From positions 1-64,000 of the forward strand of contig NZ_JAJUWT010000001.1 of NCBI RefSeq assembly GCF_021390395.1: DNA of 64,000 nt. The letters run 5' to 3'. The stretch comes from Saccharothrix sp. S26 (lineage in GTDB: Bacteria; Actinomycetota; Actinomycetes; Mycobacteriales; Pseudonocardiaceae). A model generated the notes under the pieces. That model saw nothing but the letters and a program-made list of their open reading frames with translations. It ran no database searches and was not told the origin of the DNA. Below are positions 17,072 through 24,804 of the stretch, piece by piece (the stretch's first letter is position 1; the number at the start of each line of letters is the position of its first letter). The translations under genes were made by a program, and so were the position numbers.

Positions 17072-17295
17072 CCACGTACCGATCCACCGCAGACGAATCG
17101 ATGCTCGTCGAAGTCAACCCCAAGGGGAACCCCATGCTGCTCGAAGAAAACCTCGCCAGATCCCGAATGCATGACGCGGAGATATTCGCGCGACAGCATC
17201 GGCTGGCCCACCGCCTCGTCGTCGCCCGCAGGTGGCGTCGACTGGCCGGCTGGGCCCAGCGCAGGGCCGCCATGAAGGCCGCCCGCGCGATCTGA
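17068..17295 (+). CDS. Small basic hypothetical protein coupled to whiB7
   Basis: The protein is 75 aa. The acidic N-terminus (TADESMLVEVNPKG) is followed by a strongly basic helical C-terminus (HRLAHRLVVARRWRRLAGWA, then QRRAAMKAARAI). The GTG start overlaps the whiB7 stop (GTGA), and a terminator follows, so it is the last gene of the whiB7 transcript and should be induced with it. No family is recognised; it could bind nucleic acid or membranes. Confidence 0.7.
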   Translation: MTTYRSTADESMLVEVNPKGNPMLLEENLARSRMHDAEIFARQHRLAHRLVVARRWRRLAGWAQRRAAMKAARAI

Positions 17296-17302
17296 TGCAG
17301 GC

Positions 17303-17346
17303 AGCGGCCCGCTCTCACCGTCCCGCGGCGGCGAGAGCGGGCCGCT
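17303..17346 (+). terminator. Intrinsic terminator of the whiB7 operon
   Basis: Exact arms AGCGGCCCGCTCTC and GAGAGCGGGCCGCT flank a 16-base loop, immediately after the small gene coupled to whiB7. Confidence 0.8.
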
Positions 17347-17432
17347 CCACTTCCACCCGCTTGCCGAACCGCTCGCCGACGCGGCGGCATTCGGGTGGGA
17401 GGGTCGGACCTCGCGTGGGTACGGTGCGACGT

Positions 17433-18350
17433 GTGGCAGCTCACTCTCACAACCACGCCCATGCCCACACGCACGACGGGATCGACTGGTCGTCCCGCTT
17501 GACCTTCCTCCGGCAGGCCGACGAGCTGGACGCCGAGTCGCGACGGGTGGTCGCGCGCAGACTCGTCCGCACCCTGCCCGACCAGCCGACCGTGCTGGAC
17601 GTCGGGTCCGGCGCGGGCGGGATGAGCGTGGCGTTGGTCGAGGCCCTCTCCGCCCGGGGCGGCGGCACCGTGGTCCTGGTGGACGCGGTGCCCGAGCTGC
17701 TGGACGCCGCCACGACCGCCGCCCGCTCAGCCGCCGCTTACGAGACCGACACGACCACGGCGACCGTGCGCGTCCGGCCCGTGCTCGCCGACGTGGCCAC
17801 CGAGCGGTTGGTGGAGATCGCCGGGCCGGCTCAGTTGGTGTGGGCGTCGAACGTCGTGCATCACCTCCCTGACCAGCGTGCGGCTGTGTCGGCGTTGATC
17901 GAGGCGGTCGCGCCGGGTGGGTGGTTGGCGCTCGCCGAGGGTGGGTTGAGCGGCAAGTTCCTCCCCTTCGACCTGGGTGTCGGTGAGCCGGGCTTGCAGG
18001 ACCGGCTGATCGCCGCGCGTGCGGAGTGGTTCGTGCGGATGCGGGAGAACACGGCCGGGTCGGTGCGCATGCCCGGCGGCTGGAACCTCGCTCTCTCCGA
18101 GGGTGGTCTGGTGGACGTGACCGCCTTCAGCTACCTGGTCGACCACCCCGCACCGCCCAAGCAGGCGGTGCGCGACTGGGCGGTGAACCAGCTGAGGTGG
18201 TACTTCGAGGTCGCGGGTGACGTGCTGCACCCCGCCGACCGCCGCACGGTCAAGCAACTGCTCGACTCGCAGGACCCCGCGTTCCTCGGGCTGCGCGACG
18301 ACGTCTTCCTGCTGACCACCAACACCGTCTACCTGGGCCGCAAGCCGTGA
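17433..18350 (+). CDS. Class I SAM-dependent methyltransferase with His-rich N-terminus
   Basis: This 305-aa protein carries motif I VLDVGSGAGGMS, an acidic VLVDAVPELLDAA (motif II) and LVWASNVVHHLPDQRAAV (motif IV-like). The first dozen residues are AAHSHNHAHAHTHDG, a metal-binding-looking His repeat not part of the fold. The substrate is unknown. The GTG at 17433 keeps the His tract; a GTG at 17424 is equally possible. A 59-aa zinc-ribbon-like gene overlaps its stop. Confidence 0.85.
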   Translation: MAAHSHNHAHAHTHDGIDWSSRLTFLRQADELDAESRRVVARRLVRTLPDQPTVLDVGSGAGGMSVALVEALSARGGGTVVLVDAVPELLDAATTAARSAAAYETDTTTATVRVRPVLADVATERLVEIAGPAQLVWASNVVHHLPDQRAAVSALIEAVAPGGWLALAEGGLSGKFLPFDLGVGEPGLQDRLIAARAEWFVRMRENTAGSVRMPGGWNLALSEGGLVDVTAFSYLVDHPAPPKQAVRDWAVNQLRWYFEVAGDVLHPADRRTVKQLLDSQDPAFLGLRDDVFLLTTNTVYLGRKP

Positions 18351-18526
18351 CCGACGCGTGCGCCCGGTGCGGTCGGACGCGCTCGTCCGTCACCGACCCG
18401 GCCCAGTTGCTGGCCTGGGTGCGGGAACGGGAGCTCGGCGCCGACCGGTGGTTGTGCCACGTGTGCGCGCGGGAACACGTCCGCGACATCGAGGGCAAGT
18501 TGCCCTCGGACTACTGGGCCAACTGA
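18347..18526 (+). CDS. Small zinc-ribbon-like protein (59 aa) coupled to the methyltransferase
   Basis: Reading from the GTG at 18347 (overlapping the methyltransferase stop as GTGA) gives a 59-aa protein with two CxxC pairs, Cys5/Cys8 and Cys37/Cys40, in the contexts DACARCGRTRSS and WLCHVCAREHVRDIEG. Spacing fits a zinc ribbon. It is too short for usual ORF cut-offs but has high third-position G+C and tight coupling. It may bind the methyltransferase or its substrate; function unknown. Confidence 0.75.
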   Translation: MTDACARCGRTRSSVTDPAQLLAWVRERELGADRWLCHVCAREHVRDIEGKLPSDYWAN

Positions 18527-19295
18527 CCTCGATTGAGGGTGACGCGAGCCGGCTCAGTGCCTTGTGGGCTGGAGCCGGTTCGCAACCAGGTGTGGTGGTA
18601 CTGCCTTGGGTGGTTCTGCGATCGCCGGTGACCCTGTGGATGGGTTGGCGGGCGGTGAGGTGTTGGTGGTTGGGGTCGGGTGGGTTCAGCGGGATGGAGT
18701 CGCTCGGGTGGCGGGGCAGGGGAGGGTTCTGGGGCACCTCTGGCGGCCTCGTGGGTGGGTTGATGGCTGGGCGTTGATGCTGGTGGATCGGGTGTGGTGC
18801 CGCCAGGGCGGGTGGCAGCGGTGAGATCGGTTTGCGACCGAGTGCGGTGGTGAGGCCCGGGTGGTTGTGTGGTGCCGGTGACCTTGCGGGTGGGTTCCTG
18901 GCTGGTGTGGTGAGTGCTGGTGGTTGTGATCGCGATGTTGTGTCGCCGGGGGTGGGTGAGCCGGGGTGGTTGTGTCGTGTCCGGCGGAACTTGGAGGTTG
19001 GGTGGTGGTTGGGGTCGGCATGTGGTGTTGCCAGGGGTGGGTGTGGTGGGGGTGGAGTGGTTCGCTGCCGCTACCCGGGGTGTGACCCGGTTGGCGGTGA
19101 GGTCGGGGTGCGGTGTTTGGCGACCTTGGGTGGGTGGTGGCTGGTGCGGTGAGGTGTTGGTTGTGGGTGGGAGGAGGGGCGTGAGGCGGGGGAGGGGCGG
19201 TGGAGTGTGGCCGCGTTGGGGTTGCGGGGTGGTTGGTGAGGTGTTGGTGGTGGGGCCATGGCGGTTGAGGGTGTGGTGGTGAGGGGGGTGAGTGG
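18527..19295. repeat. G/T-rich low-complexity region with imperfect direct repeats, no gene seen
   Basis: The plus strand is very rich in G and T and poor in A for about 750 bases. Two imperfect copies of a roughly 72-base unit lie at 18573-18646 and 18826-18896 (sharing, for example, GCCGGTGACC and GGGTGGTT), and the string GGTGAGGTGTTGGT occurs three times (about 18654, 19149 and 19231). The long minus frame across it is Pro/Thr/His monotony without domains and is not called. Confidence 0.6.
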
Positions 19296-19850
19296 TTAGT
19301 GGAGGAGGGCGGCGAGGAGTTGCAGGGTGGTTCTGGGGGTGGCGGTGCCGCGTTTGCTGCCCGCGTTCAGTTCCCTGGTCAAGGTGGGGATGGTGCACAG
19401 GCCCGAGCGGACGGCGGTGGCCAGTAGGTGGTGTTGGCGCAGCGGGTCCGGTTCGTGGCGGGCGGCGTCCAGGGTGGCGCGGGTTGGTTCGGCCAGGCGC
19501 AGGCCCTGGTGGTGGACCACGGTTGGTGGGCGGGTGGTGCGTTCCAGCAGGACCTGGTCGGCGCACGAGCGGCGGGTGGTGGCCGGTTGGAGCAGGTGGA
19601 TCCGCGGTGGGGGCGGTAGGGCGTCAAGACCTTGGGCGTTCAGGGCGTCGATGCCGGTGACCACGGCGTCCGGGCCCGCGTAGGCCAGGGCGGCTCGCAG
19701 GCGTTCGGCGCGGGTCGGTGGGCCGGCGCCGAGCAGCACGACGCCCGGCAGGATGCGCTGCCACGGGCCGCCGGGGCGGCACTTCAGGTCGATGGCGTAG
19801 GCCGGGACGCCGGCCGCTCGCAGGTCCGCTGCCTTGATCACTTGGTTCAT
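19296..19850 (-). CDS. AbiEi-type antitoxin/HTH-like protein, apparently C-terminally truncated
   Basis: The protein is 184 aa. It matches the N-terminal and middle parts of actinobacterial AbiEi-like proteins: WQRILPGVVLLGAGPPTRAE, AALAYAGPDAVVTGIDAL and ATLDAARHEPDPLRQHHLLA. Full-length relatives are nearer 300 aa and continue into a nuclease-like DUF559-type domain, which is absent. The stop is followed directly by the G/T-rich repeat region, suggesting the rest was lost. No partner toxin gene lies beside it. Confidence 0.6.
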   Translation of the reverse strand: MNQVIKAADLRAAGVPAYAIDLKCRPGGPWQRILPGVVLLGAGPPTRAERLRAALAYAGPDAVVTGIDALNAQGLDALPPPPRIHLLQPATTRRSCADQVLLERTTRPPTVVHHQGLRLAEPTRATLDAARHEPDPLRQHHLLATAVRSGLCTIPTLTRELNAGSKRGTATPRTTLQLLAALLH

Positions 19851-19902
19851 GGGACCGATCCTCCGGGGGTTCCGGGGGAGGTGCCATGGGGTGTGGGTGA
19901 TC

Positions 19903-20038
19903 TGTGGACAAGTCGCGAACCTGTGGACAACTCAGTCGTCGAAGCCCGGTTGCCAGCGAGCGACGATGGCCCTGGCCTGCACGTTCGCGTCGAGCTGGCA
20001 GAGGATGCCCGTCGCGCCCAGCGTCACCCTGTGGATAA
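19903..20038 (-). other. Cluster of DnaA-box-like sequences
   Basis: Minus-strand TTGTCCACA lies at 19903-19911 and 19922-19930, and TTATCCACA at 20030-20038 inside the end of the ABC1 gene. The actinobacterial DnaA-box consensus is TT(G/A)TCCACA, so all three are exact. A fourth exact copy (22398-22406) and a one-mismatch copy (22379-22387), both plus strand, lie 2.4 kb away. Whether DnaA binds here is unknown. Confidence 0.4.
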
Positions 20039-21242
20039 GTAGGTACTGCGGGGGCAGGTTCAACGACCTTCCCGTTTGCGAATCGGGGCTGCGGAGGTCA
20101 CCGACGCGCTCCGCCTGCCGCTGGAGCCACCGGCGGGTGAAGTGGAACGTCTCGGTCCGCAACGGCTCGACGAACGGAGCCAGGTAGCTGAGCACGTCCT
20201 CGGCGTGCAGCTCGGTCCCGGGACGGATGAACCGCTCCGACCGCAGCAGCTCCACCAGGTCCCCCGACCGACCGTCCAACGCCAGCCTCGTCATCAGGCC
20301 GAGCGTCTTGGGCAACCCGTCGGGCAGCCGGGCGACCGCGCCGAAGTCGAGCACGCGCAACCGGCCGTCCGCGCCGAGCATGAAGTTGCCGGGGTGCGGG
20401 TCGGCGTGCAGCAGGCCCGACCGGCTCGGCGCGGAGAAGTGGAACTCCGACAGCAACTGACCCGCCAGGTCGCGCTCGTCCCGTTCACCCTCACGGATGA
20501 TCTTCGACAGCGGCGTGCCGTCGGTCCACTCGGTGACCATCACCTTCGGCGAGCTGGCCACCACCCGCGGCACGAGCACGCGGTCGTCGCCGTCGAACGC
20601 CTTCGCGAAGACCCGCTGGTTGTCCGCCTCGGTCCGGTAGTCCAACTCCTCCAGGTACCGGTCCCGCAGCTCCTCCAACAACGGCTTGACCTCCGCCCCG
20701 GGCATCACCGCCTGCAACACGCGGCTGAACCGCAGCAGGGTGTTGAGGTCGCTCTGCAACGCCTCGTCCGCGCCCGGGTACTGCACCTTCACCGCCACGT
20801 CACGGCCGTCGTGCCACACCGCCCGGTGCACCTGGCCGATGCTCGCCGACGCCGCCGGCGAGTCGTCGAACGACGCGAACCGCTTCGCCCACCCCGAGCC
20901 CAACTGCTCGGCCAGCACGCGGTGCACGGTGCGCGCGGGCATCGGCGGCGCGGCCGTCTGCAGCTTGGTCAGCGCCTCCCGGTACGGCTCGGCCAGCTCG
21001 TCGGGCACCGCCGCCTCGAACACGCTCAGGGCCTGGCCGAACTTCATGGCACCGCCCTTGAGCTGCCCGAGCACCGCGAACACCTGCTCCGCGGTCTTGG
21101 CCGACACCTCGGCGCTGACCTCCTCGGAACTGCGGCCTGCCAGGCGCTTGCCCCAGCCGCCCACCACCCGGCCCGCCACCCCGAGCGGGAGGCTGGCCAG
21201 CTTGGCGGTGCGCTGCACGGCCTTGCGCGGGATTTCGCTCAC
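19932..21242 (-). CDS. ABC1/UbiB family atypical kinase
   Basis: The 436-aa protein has the ABC1 signature: the KxGQ-type motif GGAMKFGQALSVFEAAVPDE, the Ala-rich loop ASASIGQVHRA, the catalytic Lys in DVAVKVQYPG, LLHADPHPGNFML (HRD-like, with the Asn) and LRVLDFGAVARLPDG (DFG). UbiB-family members act as ATPases or kinases in quinone and lipid metabolism. The gene lies near whiB7 and uvrD2 as in mycobacteria. The GTG at 21242 is chosen at the family start; the open frame upstream is not conserved. Confidence 0.92.
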   Translation of the reverse strand: MSEIPRKAVQRTAKLASLPLGVAGRVVGGWGKRLAGRSSEEVSAEVSAKTAEQVFAVLGQLKGGAMKFGQALSVFEAAVPDELAEPYREALTKLQTAAPPMPARTVHRVLAEQLGSGWAKRFASFDDSPAASASIGQVHRAVWHDGRDVAVKVQYPGADEALQSDLNTLLRFSRVLQAVMPGAEVKPLLEELRDRYLEELDYRTEADNQRVFAKAFDGDDRVLVPRVVASSPKVMVTEWTDGTPLSKIIREGERDERDLAGQLLSEFHFSAPSRSGLLHADPHPGNFMLGADGRLRVLDFGAVARLPDGLPKTLGLMTRLALDGRSGDLVELLRSERFIRPGTELHAEDVLSYLAPFVEPLRTETFHFTRRWLQRQAERVGDLRSPDSQTGRSLNLPPQYLLIHRVTLGATGILCQLDANVQARAIVARWQPGFDD

Positions 21243-21328
21243 CCGGTGATTCTCCTCCCGCCGGTCCACGCGGTCGCGGTGGTTCACGCCCCTGCCACAA
21301 AACCTACACAGCCCCACCTGAGGAGCGG

Positions 21329-22339
21329 TCAGGTCGCGGAACGGCACTCGCAGCGCGGGTGCACCGGCGCGATCCGGTGCTCGACCACCCCGGCGAACGC
21401 GTCCACCTCCAGCGTCGCGTCCCAGGTGGGCGGTCTGGTCCCGGACGGCTCGGACCGGTCCAGCGCCAGCAGCGCCTGCCCGACCGCCACCCCGGCGGTC
21501 GCCGTCACGGTGGCCAGGTCGGCGTGCTGCGGCCGGTCGACCAGCTGGGCCGCGATCATCGGCCACGCCGGGTCCTCATCGGCCTGGTGCCGGTCCGCGC
21601 ACCTCAGGCAACTGCTGCGACCGGGCACGACCAGCGGCCCGACCACCCCGAGACCCTCCCGGACCCGCACGGCCAGGTGCGGCGTGCCGTCCACGACCAG
21701 CCGGTGCAGCAGCTCCGGGGCGGGCACCAGGGCGTCGGCCAGCACCACCAGGTCGGCCGCACGCCCCACCGGCCGCACGGTCCCGCACGCCCGCCGCACG
21801 GCATCCTGCGCGGCCTCGGCGCGCGGTCGGCCGACATCCGCTTCGAGATACCCCGATCCGGTGTCCTCAGGCCCGACGCGGCCCCGCGCGATCACCCGAA
21901 CGTGTGCCACTCCGGAGGCCGCCAGGAGGGCGGCGACGGTCACCGCGAGCCGGCCCTCGCCGTGCACGACCACCGACCGGGCGGCACGGGCGGCGGGCAG
22001 GTCGACGGCGTGCCGACGGGTCCGCAGCGCCCACCCGGTCACCTCGGCGGTCAGCCGGGGGTGCGGCACGGGCACGGACTCCTCGACCAGCCCGGCCTGC
22101 GTCAGACCGTGCAGCACGCCGGCGAGCTCGGCCGCCTGCCGCCCGTGGTCGGCGAGACGTTCGCGCAGGTCGGAGAGGGTGTGCCGGCCGTTGAGGCCGA
22201 GCAGCAGGGACGCCATGGGTTCCGGCACGTCCTCGACCAGCATGGCGTGCCGCGGGTCCGTGCCGATCTGCACCACGTCCTCCCGGCGGCGCAGCAGCGG
22301 CAGGCCGGGCAGGACCCTGGGGCGGTTGGGTAGATCCAC
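21329..22339 (-). CDS. ThiF/TOMM-like protein, stand-alone
   Basis: This 336-aa protein begins LPNRPRVLPGLPLLRRREDV, contains SLLLGLNGRHTLSDLRERLA (winged-helix-like leader-binding region), VVVHGEGRLAVTVAALLAAS (Rossmann-like) and a four-Cys pattern, SSCLRCAD and HPRCECRS, that would bind zinc. This is the layout of ThiF-like proteins associated with azole-peptide cyclisation. No precursor peptide or YcaO gene is nearby, so the role here is unclear. GTG start at 22339; the longer frame upstream is not supported. Confidence 0.7.
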   Translation of the reverse strand: MDLPNRPRVLPGLPLLRRREDVVQIGTDPRHAMLVEDVPEPMASLLLGLNGRHTLSDLRERLADHGRQAAELAGVLHGLTQAGLVEESVPVPHPRLTAEVTGWALRTRRHAVDLPAARAARSVVVHGEGRLAVTVAALLAASGVAHVRVIARGRVGPEDTGSGYLEADVGRPRAEAAQDAVRRACGTVRPVGRAADLVVLADALVPAPELLHRLVVDGTPHLAVRVREGLGVVGPLVVPGRSSCLRCADRHQADEDPAWPMIAAQLVDRPQHADLATVTATAGVAVGQALLALDRSEPSGTRPPTWDATLEVDAFAGVVEHRIAPVHPRCECRSAT

Positions 22340-22469
22340 ACCGGCAGCCTGCCCGGGGCGGCCGGTTCGGCAAAACGGCTGTCCACAGGCTTGCCGGTTG
22401 TCCACAGAGGCCGCGAAGGGCCTTGACGGGCGGCCGGGCGACCGCGAGGGCCCGGCCGCCCGTCGGCGA

Positions 22470-22625
22470 TCAGACCTTCGCCTTGCCGAGGATTCGGGTC
22501 ACCGTGGTGCCGCAGACCGGGCACTTGCCCTTGGCCATCCTGCGGTTGTTGCTCTCGTGCACCTCGCCCGTGAAGTCGCGCTTCTCACGGCACTTGACGC
22601 AGTAGCCGTTGTAGGTCTCGGCCAC
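22470..22625 (-). CDS. DUF5679 small zinc-ribbon protein
   Basis: The protein is 51 aa. TYNGYCVKCREKRDFTGEVH and AKGKCPVCGTTVTRIL provide the two CxxC pairs of a zinc ribbon. It is a small actinobacterial family of unknown function. The GTG at 22625 with an upstream GAGGAAG is chosen over a longer start at 22667. Confidence 0.85.
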   Translation of the reverse strand: MAETYNGYCVKCREKRDFTGEVHESNNRRMAKGKCPVCGTTVTRILGKAKV

Positions 22626-22828
22626 GGCTTCCTCCTCGCTTCGAGAGTGCGGGGCGATCTGCGCCACACTCGGGGGTTGCGCTGAACGCTACCTCCGGGA
22701 ACGCCCCTCCGCTGCACGCCGCGTCGAGCGTGTCCAGCCGCCTTTCGGTGGAACCTGCTGGTCCGTTGCTCCACAGACCGCCGCTTGGCGGCCGCGGATT
22801 GTCGGTCCCTGGCCTTACCGTGAACGCC

Positions 22829-23356
22829 ATGCCCGAACCGCAGGTGGAGGTGCGGCGCAGCGCCCGGCGCCGTCGCATGGTGAGCGCGTACCGCGAGGGG
22901 GACACGGTCGTGGTCCTGCTGCCGGCTCGCATGAGCAAGAGCGAGGAGAAGCACTGGGTGGCGGAGATGCTCAGCCGCCTGCAGCGCAGCGAGACCCGCA
23001 GGCGCTCACCCACGCGGACGTCCGACGCCGCGCTGCTGGCGCGGTGCGAGGAGCTGGCGGAGAGGTACCTGGACGGGGTGCGGCCGAGCAGCGTGCGGTG
23101 GGTGCCGCCGATGCGCACGAGGTGGGCGTCGTGCACGCCGAGCGAGGGCACGATCCGGATCAGCGAACGGCTGCGCGACGTGCCCGCGTGGGTGCTCGAC
23201 TACGTGCTGGTGCACGAGCTGGCGCACCTGGAGGTGCCGGGGCACGGCAAGGACTTCTGGCAGCTCGTGCACCGGTACCCGAAGTCGGAGCGGGCCATCG
23301 GGTACCTGGAAGGGCTGTCGGCCGCGGCGGGCCTGGGGATCACCGAGGAGGACTGA
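22829..23356 (+). CDS. YgjP-type metal-dependent hydrolase (SprT/M48-like)
   Basis: The protein is 175 aa. The metal site VLVHELAHLEVPGHGKDFW (HExxH plus a downstream His) and the preceding TRWASCTPSEGTIRIS are diagnostic of the YgjP/DUF45 family. A soluble zinc metalloprotease role is inferred. The ATG at 22829 is used; a GTG three codons earlier is possible. Neighbouring genes are housekeeping, and no partner is obvious. Confidence 0.88.
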   Translation: MPEPQVEVRRSARRRRMVSAYREGDTVVVLLPARMSKSEEKHWVAEMLSRLQRSETRRRSPTRTSDAALLARCEELAERYLDGVRPSSVRWVPPMRTRWASCTPSEGTIRISERLRDVPAWVLDYVLVHELAHLEVPGHGKDFWQLVHRYPKSERAIGYLEGLSAAAGLGITEED

Positions 23357-23361
23357 GGGCT

Positions 23362-23395
23362 CCCGCGAGGTCGCGAACGGGCGCGACCTCGCGGG
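23362..23395. terminator. Bidirectional intrinsic terminator
   Basis: Exact arms CCCGCGAGGTCGCG and CGCGACCTCGCGGG flank the 6-base loop AACGGG, between the convergent YgjP and DUF2342 genes. Confidence 0.85.
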
Positions 23396-23406
23396 GTGGC
23401 AGGTCG

Positions 23407-24723
23407 CTAGGCGCCCTCGGGCTTGTCCTCGTCGTCGCCCTTGGCGTCCTGGTCACGCAGGGTGCGCTCCAGCTCGGCCATCGGGTCCTCCAGCGCCTTG
23501 CGCGTCTGGCCGAACCGCTCGGCGAACTCCATCGGGTCGTCCAGGTCCTCCGCCGAGGGCACCAGGTCGGGGTGCTCCCAGACGCTGTCGCGCTGCTCGA
23601 TGCCGTGCTGGTCGGTGAGCAGCTTCCACAGCGCCGCCGCCGAGCGGTGCCGGCGGGGCCGCAGCTCCAGGCCCACCAGCGTGGCGAACGTCTGCTCCGC
23701 CGGCCCGCCGGACGCACGCCGCCTGCGCAGCGTCTCCCGCAGCGCCTCGGCACCGGGCAGCCGCTCGCCGACCGCCTCGTTCACCACCACGTCCACCCAG
23801 CCCTCGACCAGGGCCAACAATGTCTCCAGGCGGGTCAGCGCGGCCTTCTGCTCGGGCGTGGTCTGGGGTTCGAGCATCCCCGACTTCATCGCCTCTTCGA
23901 TGCTCGCCGGGTTCGCCGGGTCGATCTGGCCGGCCAACTGCTCCAGCGCCGAGGTGTCCACGGTGATGCCGCGGGCGAACTCCTCCACCGTGTCCAGCAG
24001 CCGCTGCCGCAGCCACGGCACGTGGCTGAACAGCCGCTGGTGCGCCGCCTCGCGCGCGGCCAGGAAGACCAGCACCTCGCTGGTCGGCCGCTCCAGGCCC
24101 TCGGTGAACTTCTCGATGTTCTCGGGCAGCAACGCCGCGGTGCCTTCCGGCCCGAGCGGCAACCCGACGTCGGTCGACGTCAGCACCTCCGCGCCGAGCT
24201 GCGCCAACGCGCCGCCCAACTGGGAGCCGAACGCCATGCCGCCCATCTGCCCGAGCATGGACAGCAGCGGTCCGGCGGCTTCCTTCGCCTCGGCGGGCAT
24301 CGCGTCGACCCACGCGCCGGACACGCGCCGAGCCACCGGGTCGCACAGCCGCTGCCACGTCGGCAGCGTGCGCTCGACCCAGTCGCGCGCGGTCCAGCCC
24401 TGGGTCGTGCGGGCGCCGGCGGGCAGCGCCGTCACCGGGTCCAGCCACATCTCGGCCAGGTGCACGGCGTCGGCCACCGCGCTGCCCTGGTCCGGTCCGA
24501 AGCCCGTGCCACCCTTGCCGGCGAGCTGCTGGAGGGCGATCTGCTTCGCGAGGTCGTAGTTGACCGGCCCGGACGACGTGCCCGCGTTGCTGAACATCGC
24601 ACCGAGTTGGCTCAGCATCGCGCCGAGCTGGTTGAAGTCGAAGGGGTTCTCCCCTTGGTCCCCGGGTTTGCGGTTGCGGTCGTCGGGGTCCTGCGGGCTG
24701 AACCCGAAGGGCAGGTCACTCAT
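23407..24723 (-). CDS. Zinc-dependent metalloprotease-like protein, DUF2342
   Basis: The protein is 438 aa. A Gly/Asp-rich N-terminus is followed by the long helical DUF2342 domain: AVADAVHLAEMWLDPVTALP, SMLGQMGGMAFGSQLGGALA, the motif AAREAAHQRLFSHVPWLRQR (family-diagnostic) and LVEGWVDVVVNEAVGERLPG. It is annotated as a putative zinc metalloprotease by family; catalysis has not been shown. The ATG at 24723 is used and the open frame upstream is ignored. It is divergent from the ylbL-like gene as in mycobacteria. Confidence 0.88.
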   Translation of the reverse strand: MSDLPFGFSPQDPDDRNRKPGDQGENPFDFNQLGAMLSQLGAMFSNAGTSSGPVNYDLAKQIALQQLAGKGGTGFGPDQGSAVADAVHLAEMWLDPVTALPAGARTTQGWTARDWVERTLPTWQRLCDPVARRVSGAWVDAMPAEAKEAAGPLLSMLGQMGGMAFGSQLGGALAQLGAEVLTSTDVGLPLGPEGTAALLPENIEKFTEGLERPTSEVLVFLAAREAAHQRLFSHVPWLRQRLLDTVEEFARGITVDTSALEQLAGQIDPANPASIEEAMKSGMLEPQTTPEQKAALTRLETLLALVEGWVDVVVNEAVGERLPGAEALRETLRRRRASGGPAEQTFATLVGLELRPRRHRSAAALWKLLTDQHGIEQRDSVWEHPDLVPSAEDLDDPMEFAERFGQTRKALEDPMAELERTLRDQDAKGDDEDKPEGA

Positions 24724-24804
24724 GGGTCCACGGTACGCGGCACGGCAGGCCCGCGTGGGACCGGTTCGCCGGCAGCGTGACGCCTTGGTCGTACCCTGTC
24801 GGGC

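Noticed and set aside
18511-19566. 351-aa minus-strand frame in the G/T-rich region
   Set aside because: It is nearly pure Pro/Thr/His/Arg monotony caused by base skew, out of frame with the AbiEi-like gene, with no plausible ribosome site.
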